DNA from: Alicyclobacillus pomorum DSM 14955
GTDB taxonomy: Bacteria; Bacillota; Bacilli; Alicyclobacillales; Alicyclobacillaceae
Assembly (NCBI RefSeq): GCF_000472905.1
Contig: NZ_AXAR01000002.1
Location: forward strand, 1-64,000
Reading direction: 5' to 3'
DNA: 64,000 bases
Of the stretch, positions 59,441-64,000 are shown one piece after another (positions within the stretch are counted from its first letter, which is position 1; each line of letters opens with the position of its first letter). The notes beneath the pieces were generated by a model. The model saw only the letters and a list, made by a program, of their open reading frames with translations, did no database searches and was not told where the DNA came from. The translations under genes were made by a program, and so were the position numbers.

Positions 59441-60448
59441 TCACCGATATTCCCTCAAGGTCTGTGATGCTTGAGGAGTGCCGTATGTGAAACACTGATA
59501 GGCAGCTCCAAGAACCCCCGCGTCCGCCCCGTGCGTGGACAAGACAATCTGGACTGGATCCACCAGGGACCGCACGCCGAGGGTTCGAACCTGCCGCTCC
59601 ACCAGAGCGCGCAGCCACTCACCGTCCTCCATCACGCCGCCCCCGAGTACGACGATGGTGGGATTGAACGTGTGGATGAGGGTCACCACACCGAACGCCA
59701 ATGCCTGCACCGTTTCCGAGATGACCGCTGTGGCCAGCGGATCGCCTTCCTTGAACCACTGAAACACAGCACGGCTGGTCACGCAGTCCGGGTCCTTGTG
59801 ATACGCGCGAACCGCAGGCGTGTCAGCGTCGCCGACTGCCAGTGCCAACTGGTGCTTCATCCGCCGCGCAATGGCGACGCCGGACGCGTACGCCTCGAGG
59901 CACCCGCGAAACCCGCAGCTGCAGTCCGGCCCATTCATGTCCACCGTGATGTGCCCGAGTTCACAAGCGCCACCCCACGCGCCGCGCACCAGATGGCCCC
60001 CCGAAATGACACCGCCTCCGACACCCGTGCCCAACGCCAGGCAGACCACGTCGTCATGCCCTTTGGCTGCGCCCAACGACCGCTCCGCGAGTGCCATGAC
60101 GTTCACGTCGTTGTCTACCCACACAGGTAAGTCGTATGATTCGGACAATATGTCGCGCAGCGGAACGTCATTCCAGTCGGGGATATTGGTGGTTCCGGAC
60201 AGAACTCGCCCGCGCGCAAAGTCAATCTGACCAGCCGTGCCAATCCCGATGCCGACAAGCGGGTTTACCCCGAGTCTCGCAGCCTCTTCGAGGAGCGCAT
60301 CCAAGAGAAGCCGCAGTGACTGCAACACGGCATGCCGACCTTTCTCCGGCGTCGGCACTGTTTTCCGGGTTACAATTCGCCCTTCTTGATGAACAATGGC
60401 CCCGGCGATTTTCGTGCCTCCGATGTCAATCCCGATACTGTACTCCAT
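59441..60448 (-). CDS. ROK-family sugar kinase (glucokinase-like)
   Basis: The 335-residue protein has the ATP motif GIDIGGTKIAGAIV, the ROK zinc and signature region CELGHITVDMNGPDCSCGFRGCLEAYASG, LGTGVGGGVISGG and VWVDNDVNVMALAE. The EIGH-type motif appears here as ELGH, as in hexokinase-active ROK proteins. It likely phosphorylates glucose or another hexose released by the neighbouring enzymes. GAGGGGG precedes the ATG. Confidence 0.88.
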   Translation of the reverse strand: MEYSIGIDIGGTKIAGAIVHQEGRIVTRKTVPTPEKGRHAVLQSLRLLLDALLEEAARLGVNPLVGIGIGTAGQIDFARGRVLSGTTNIPDWNDVPLRDILSESYDLPVWVDNDVNVMALAERSLGAAKGHDDVVCLALGTGVGGGVISGGHLVRGAWGGACELGHITVDMNGPDCSCGFRGCLEAYASGVAIARRMKHQLALAVGDADTPAVRAYHKDPDCVTSRAVFQWFKEGDPLATAVISETVQALAFGVVTLIHTFNPTIVVLGGGVMEDGEWLRALVERQVRTLGVRSLVDPVQIVLSTHGADAGVLGAAYQCFTYGTPQASQTLREYR

Positions 60449-60469
60449 CCGCCGTCCCCCTCGCTCCGG

Positions 60470-61309
60470 CTACAGCGTGCGCAGGATTTCCACCAGATTG
60501 TCAATGCTATCAGTCGATCCGCGCTTTGGCTCTTCCTCCCCTTCAAACTCGACGGTCAGCCACCCGTTGTAATTGGCGTCTTTCAACGCGCGGAGAATAT
60601 ACCGGAGATCCACCTCTCCTTCGCCGGCGATTTTGCCCACGTACTTCTCGCCGGTGGTGGATGCGTACGCGTGACCGGGGTAATCGTCGTCCACCTTCTG
60701 GAAGTCCTTAAAGTGCACGTGAGACACGTAGTCCTTGAGCTTACCGATGGCCTCGCTGGGGTTCTCGCCGACCAACAGGAAGTTGCCCGTGTCGAACGTG
60801 GACCGTAACGCAGGCGAGCCCACCGCCTCAATCACTTCCCGCACTTGATGCGCCTTGCCGGCAAACAGTCCGTGGTTTTCCAGGCAGAGCGTGACGCCCT
60901 GAGCTTGTGCGTACTCGGCCGCTTTCTTCAGCCCCTTGATAATCTGAGACTTGGCTTCTTCAAAGGACGTATCTCCCGCTTTATCGCCTGAGAACACACG
61001 CACCACCTTGGCACCAAAGCGGACGGCCATGTCCACGGAATCCGTGATGTCCTTCACTTGCTCCTGCCACCGCACTTCATCGGTGATGGCCAGGTTATTG
61101 GAAGCTGAGAAGCTCGCAACCTGTAGGCTGGTCCGCTGCAAAGCCTGTTCCACCCGCGGAATCTCCTCTTCTTTGTTGCGCCAAAACATGCTTAACAGCT
61201 CAACACCCTCTGCCTTCGTGGTGCTGACGAACTCAATGAAGTCCACCATATCCCACGTGTTGTCGTACCAGTACTGATGGACACTCCACATACTGAGCGC
61301 AATCTTCAT
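60470..61309 (-). CDS. Sugar phosphate isomerase/epimerase-family TIM barrel
   Basis: The 279-residue TIM barrel has EFVSTTKAEGVELLSMFW, CLENHGLFAGK, LRSTFDTGNFLLVGEN, VSHVHFKDFQKVDDDYPGHAY and LTVEFEGEEEPKRG, with the full metal-binding set (Glu, Asp, His, Glu). It differs clearly from the barrel at 58547. In keto-glycoside and levoglucosan pathways pairs of such proteins catalyse beta-elimination and hydration. It lies 15 bases after the first Gfo/Idh gene of the operon. Confidence 0.85.
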   Translation of the reverse strand: MKIALSMWSVHQYWYDNTWDMVDFIEFVSTTKAEGVELLSMFWRNKEEEIPRVEQALQRTSLQVASFSASNNLAITDEVRWQEQVKDITDSVDMAVRFGAKVVRVFSGDKAGDTSFEEAKSQIIKGLKKAAEYAQAQGVTLCLENHGLFAGKAHQVREVIEAVGSPALRSTFDTGNFLLVGENPSEAIGKLKDYVSHVHFKDFQKVDDDYPGHAYASTTGEKYVGKIAGEGEVDLRYILRALKDANYNGWLTVEFEGEEEPKRGSTDSIDNLVEILRTL

Positions 61310-61324
61310 CCGTCTCCACTCCCG

Positions 61325-62395
61325 TCAGAATGTGATTTCTCGACCTTGTTCAGACGACGCCGCAATGGCGACGAGCATGTGCACCACGTCCCTCCCTTGC
61401 GCCACGTCGCTGCATGGGGGGGCACCGGTGTGCACGCATTCAAGGAAATGGTCAATCTCCCGTTGGTACAGGGGGCCCATCCCCACCGACGGCGTGGTAC
61501 TGGTCAGCACGCCGTGGGCTGTGCTGTAGAAGCGAAGCGGATGGAGTGACATGCCGCCTTGGGCGCCAAAGAGATCCACCTGCAACGCGTCGTCCTCCGG
61601 GCCGTTGATGGCCCACGAGACTTCCAGTTGCAACACACTGCCGTTGGCGAAGCGAATGAAGGCGGAAGCAAAGTCCTCCGTGGTGTATATCTCGTTGTTT
61701 TCATTACCCTGCGCCTTGGCCTTCCACGTTTGGATAAAGTCGAGCTTGTCGTTGCCAATCCCCTGGTACAGGAAACCGCTGACCGATTTCACCTCCGGCT
61801 TGCCCATCAGCCACCAGGTGACATCCAGCGCATGCACGCCAATGTCCAGCAGCGGCCCGCCACCGGACACCGCTTTGTCGGTGAACCAGCCCTTTGGCGT
61901 GCCCCTCCGCCGCAAAATGCGCGTCTTTGCGTAATACACCTGCCCGAGGTCCCCCGCCTCCACATACCGCTTCATCACCGCTACGTCATCTCGGTAGCGG
62001 TGGGACATGCCCACCATCAGCACTTTGCCAGACTCCGTCACCTTGTCGACCAGCGCCTGCGCCTGGTCCAATTGCGTGGCCATCGGCTTCTCAAGGAGCA
62101 CGTGCACGCCGGCGTCGAGGGCCTTCAACGCGAGATGGACGTGCGAGGTGTTGGGCGTGCAAATGCTGACCGCGTCCAGTGACTCGCTGGCCAGCATCTC
62201 CTCGGCACTGCCGTACACACAAGGCCGAGGCCGACCGGTCTCTTTGGCAAATGCCGCGGCTGCAGCAGACACCCGCTCCACTTCAGGATCCGCAAACGCC
62301 ACGACCTCCACGTCCTGTCGAGCTGCGTAACTGGGCAAATGCGCCGCGAGCGCAATGGATCCAACCCCAATGATGCCTACGCGAGTTGTTTTCAT
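61325..62395 (-). CDS. Gfo/Idh/MocA-family oxidoreductase (sugar operon, first enzyme gene)
   Basis: The 356-residue enzyme has VGIIGVGSIALAAHLPSYAARQDVEVVAFADP, VHVLLEKPMATQ with the catalytic Lys, and GGGPLLDIGVHALDVTWWLMGKPEVKSV. It has an insert with TTEDFASAFIRFANG common in glycoside/inositol dehydrogenases. The frame runs up to 62470 but GGGGTGGTG sets the ATG at 62395. A candidate sigma-A promoter and an inverted repeat lie upstream. Confidence 0.87.
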   Translation of the reverse strand: MKTTRVGIIGVGSIALAAHLPSYAARQDVEVVAFADPEVERVSAAAAAFAKETGRPRPCVYGSAEEMLASESLDAVSICTPNTSHVHLALKALDAGVHVLLEKPMATQLDQAQALVDKVTESGKVLMVGMSHRYRDDVAVMKRYVEAGDLGQVYYAKTRILRRRGTPKGWFTDKAVSGGGPLLDIGVHALDVTWWLMGKPEVKSVSGFLYQGIGNDKLDFIQTWKAKAQGNENNEIYTTEDFASAFIRFANGSVLQLEVSWAINGPEDDALQVDLFGAQGGMSLHPLRFYSTAHGVLTSTTPSVGMGPLYQREIDHFLECVHTGAPPCSDVAQGRDVVHMLVAIAASSEQGREITF

Positions 62396-62424
62396 CGATG
62401 CACCACCCCATCCGTTGTTCAACG

Positions 62425-62476
62425 AGCGATTTGCAAATGTCCAGAGCAGTGGATCGTCACGATGATGCAAATCGCT
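62425..62476. repeat. Inverted repeat upstream of the sugar operon
   Basis: AGCGATTTGCA (62425-62435) and TGCAAATCGCT (62466-62476) are perfect complements separated by 30 bases, 30-80 bases before the gene start. It may be a pair of operator half-sites or an mRNA stem. Confidence 0.5.
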
Positions 62477-62674
62477 GGAATGATTTCCATGCCTCTTTGA
62501 AGTCTGTCGCCGTGATGCCTGTGATGTGGTTGAAAGGGTAGATTCAAGATGGAGTCACTATGGAGTACACATTTTTAGAGGTTTACGATTTGAACACGAA
62601 TTCGTTGACTGATATTTGTAGAGCGGAGTTCATATCCATAAAAATACATTTTGCCGGATATTTTCTTTACAGAG

Positions 62675-62703
62675 AGCGTAACCTAGCTGTAGATATGTGT
62701 CAA
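62675..62703 (-). promoter_or_regulatory. Candidate sigma-A promoter of the sugar operon
   Basis: TTGACA (perfect -35) and TACGCT (weak -10) with a 17-base spacer on the minus strand, about 280 bases before the first Gfo/Idh start. Confidence 0.45.
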
Positions 62704-62763
62704 TACTCATTCAATTCTCACTTTTTATTTGAGCCATTCGACGTCTTGGCCTCAGGTGGGTTG

Positions 62764-63963
62764 CTAAAACACATCCCCTCCGCGCTTCACCATCCAGGTA
62801 AAACCACCGAGGCTGACGAAACAGGTGACGAAAGCAACCGCGTACAGCACGCTTCCTCCAGCTTTATCGAATATCGTGCCACCCACCAGACTACCGATAA
62901 TGGCAGCAATCCCCGTGTTCGTTGCACTGTACACCATTTGCGAGGTGACGCGATTGGACTCATTGCTCACCCGGGCAGCCAGGGATATCCCCGCCGCCAG
63001 CGCGAGGCCGAAGGAGGCGCCGTGCAGAAGTTGCAACAAAATCATGACAACGGTGGGTGGATTCAGGCAGAGAACGGCCCACCGAAAGGCGAATACGGCG
63101 GTGGATAGCCACAGCACGCGCAGCGGCCCAATCTTTTGAATCAGTCGCCCGGACAAGAAGAATAGCGGCAACTCACTCATGGCCCCCAGTGCGTAGATGA
63201 GCCCCAGCCATGACTGGGGTCTCCCTAAATCCACGTAGTACAGCGAGAAAAAGTTGCTGTTCATCCACTGCGTCACCGACATGAGGAACGACAGAACCAA
63301 GATCTGAACGAACTGGCTGTTCCGCAGCACGCTGGACAGCCGATGGACCCCGCGTACCTCGCGCCGCCCCAACCACGGTGTACTCGGATAACCTGCTAAC
63401 CCGAACAAGGCCAGCGCAGTGGCGACCAAGTAGGATGGAATGAGCCAATGAATGCCAAAATACTGATACACAAGTGCTGCCGCGTTCGCAGCCATGGCAT
63501 ACCCGAGCGATCCAAACATGCGAATCTTCCCGTACAGACGGATACCCGTGTTGTACACCGTCATACTGTCGGACAGTGGGATCAAGCTCGTCTGAAAGAT
63601 GGCCATCACCCCCGTCGCGAAGGCAAAAGCCCAAACGCTGTGAAGGTTCGGCAACAAGAGATAGGCCGCCAACGGGCCCATCAGCATGCCGACGAAAAGG
63701 CTACGCCTAGGTACATTGTACCGGTCGTTCAGCACGCCCCAAAGGGGTTGAACCAGCATTCCCACCGCAGGGATGACGGCTAACACCCTTCCAATTTGGG
63801 TGTCGTTGGGGCCGTGAGATCTCAAAAACAAGCTGTAGTACGGCGAAAAAACACCGACTGTTGTGTAGAAGAGGAAATAATACGCGGACATACGAGCGTA
63901 CCGCGCCGGACCCACCGGAGCCAACTCGGACGGTTTCAGCGATTGCACGTTTACTTTTGGCAT
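62764..63963 (-). CDS. MFS transporter
   Basis: The ~399-residue carrier has 12 predicted spans, the start YARMSAYYFLFYTTVGVFSPYYSLFLRSHGPNDTQIGRVLAVIPAVGMLVQPLWGVLNDRYNVPRRSLFVG with the motif-A loop GVLNDRYNVPRR, and a second half beginning SVLRNSQFVQILVLSFLMSV. It fits the MFS_1-like/sugar symporter group (LacY/NHS-like plan). The frame is open to the window edge; AGGCAGG precedes the ATG at 63963. It probably imports the substrate of the downstream operon. Confidence 0.82.
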   Translation of the reverse strand: MPKVNVQSLKPSELAPVGPARYARMSAYYFLFYTTVGVFSPYYSLFLRSHGPNDTQIGRVLAVIPAVGMLVQPLWGVLNDRYNVPRRSLFVGMLMGPLAAYLLLPNLHSVWAFAFATGVMAIFQTSLIPLSDSMTVYNTGIRLYGKIRMFGSLGYAMAANAAALVYQYFGIHWLIPSYLVATALALFGLAGYPSTPWLGRREVRGVHRLSSVLRNSQFVQILVLSFLMSVTQWMNSNFFSLYYVDLGRPQSWLGLIYALGAMSELPLFFLSGRLIQKIGPLRVLWLSTAVFAFRWAVLCLNPPTVVMILLQLLHGASFGLALAAGISLAARVSNESNRVTSQMVYSATNTGIAAIIGSLVGGTIFDKAGGSVLYAVAFVTCFVSLGGFTWMVKRGGDVF

Positions 63964-64000
63964 GCATGTACCTGCCTTAGTAGATTTTATCCACCACACT

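Larger units (their letters stand above)
62396..62763 (-). other. Leader region of the sugar operon
   Basis: 368 bases between the MFS gene and the first Gfo/Idh gene. It contains an 11-base inverted repeat (62425-62435 and 62466-62476) and a sigma-A promoter candidate (62675-62703). The open frame on the plus strand here is not supported by a ribosome binding site. Confidence 0.45.

Noticed and set aside
62560-63108. 182-codon plus-strand frame across the operon leader
   Set aside because: Runs into the antisense of the MFS gene, lacks a ribosome binding site, and overlaps the promoter candidate.

Overview
The window reads as a chromosomal segment of a low-to-mid G+C, endospore-type Firmicute, most like the Alicyclobacillaceae or related Bacilli. 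This rests on strong AGGAGG-type ribosome binding sites, frequent GTG/TTG starts, an L-box lysine riboswitch, intrinsic terminators, and Bacillus-like families (NupC/Pdp/DeoC/DeoB, DinB, DUF1343, XRE-cupin). No rRNA, tRNA or CRISPR array was seen. One truncated IS110-type transposase sits at the left edge.

Layout. 1-3.95 kb: cut-off IS110 transposase, an alpha/alpha-toroid protein, a molybdopterin oxidoreductase and an alpha/beta-hydrolase remnant. 3.95-11.8 kb (minus): a hexuronate operon in transcription order uxaA(N)-uxaA(C)-iolB-like-uxaB-kdgK-kdgA-Gfo/Idh-uxuA. It lets altronate and mannonate converge on 2-keto-3-deoxygluconate, then pyruvate and glyceraldehyde-3-phosphate. No uxaC is present; an IolB-type isomerase takes its place in the operon. 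12-15.3 kb: single genes (nitroreductase, hypothetical, thioesterase, methyltransferase, DinB). 15.4-19.3 kb: a secreted glucosaminidase-like protein and a lipoprotein polysaccharide deacetylase. 19.9-24.5 kb: zinc alcohol dehydrogenase, a lysine permease behind a lysine riboswitch, and a GabT-type aminotransferase. 24.7-29.2 kb: nucleoside salvage (nupC-pdp-deoC-deoB).

29.6-36.7 kb: a probable guanidino/amine catabolic operon (ureohydrolase, NCS1 permease, cyclase, nitrilase-family amidase, aldehyde dehydrogenase). A textbook sigma-54 promoter precedes it, with a PAS/AAA+ enhancer-binding protein gene just upstream. 37-40.1 kb: a broken arylamine N-acetyltransferase gene and a second glucosaminidase-like protein.

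40.3-51.7 kb: two divergent operons around a MurR-like RpiR regulator. Leftward: regulator, two ABC permeases, binding lipoprotein, cytoplasmic NlpC/P60 peptidase, CocE-type hydrolase. Rightward: NamZ, MurQ, AmiE-like serine hydrolase and a BadF-type (MurK-like) kinase. Together they suggest uptake of intact muropeptides by an ABC transporter and wholly cytoplasmic breakdown to GlcNAc-6-phosphate, lactate and peptides, unlike the Bacillus PTS route.

51.9-56.5 kb: a CoA transferase, a second DinB protein, an APC permease and a frameshifted XRE-cupin regulator. 56.6-64 kb (minus): MFS transporter, three Gfo/Idh/MocA oxidoreductases, two TIM-barrel isomerase/lyase-type enzymes and a ROK sugar kinase. 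This composition resembles oxidation-elimination (3-keto-glycoside) sugar pathways and is the least described part of the window.
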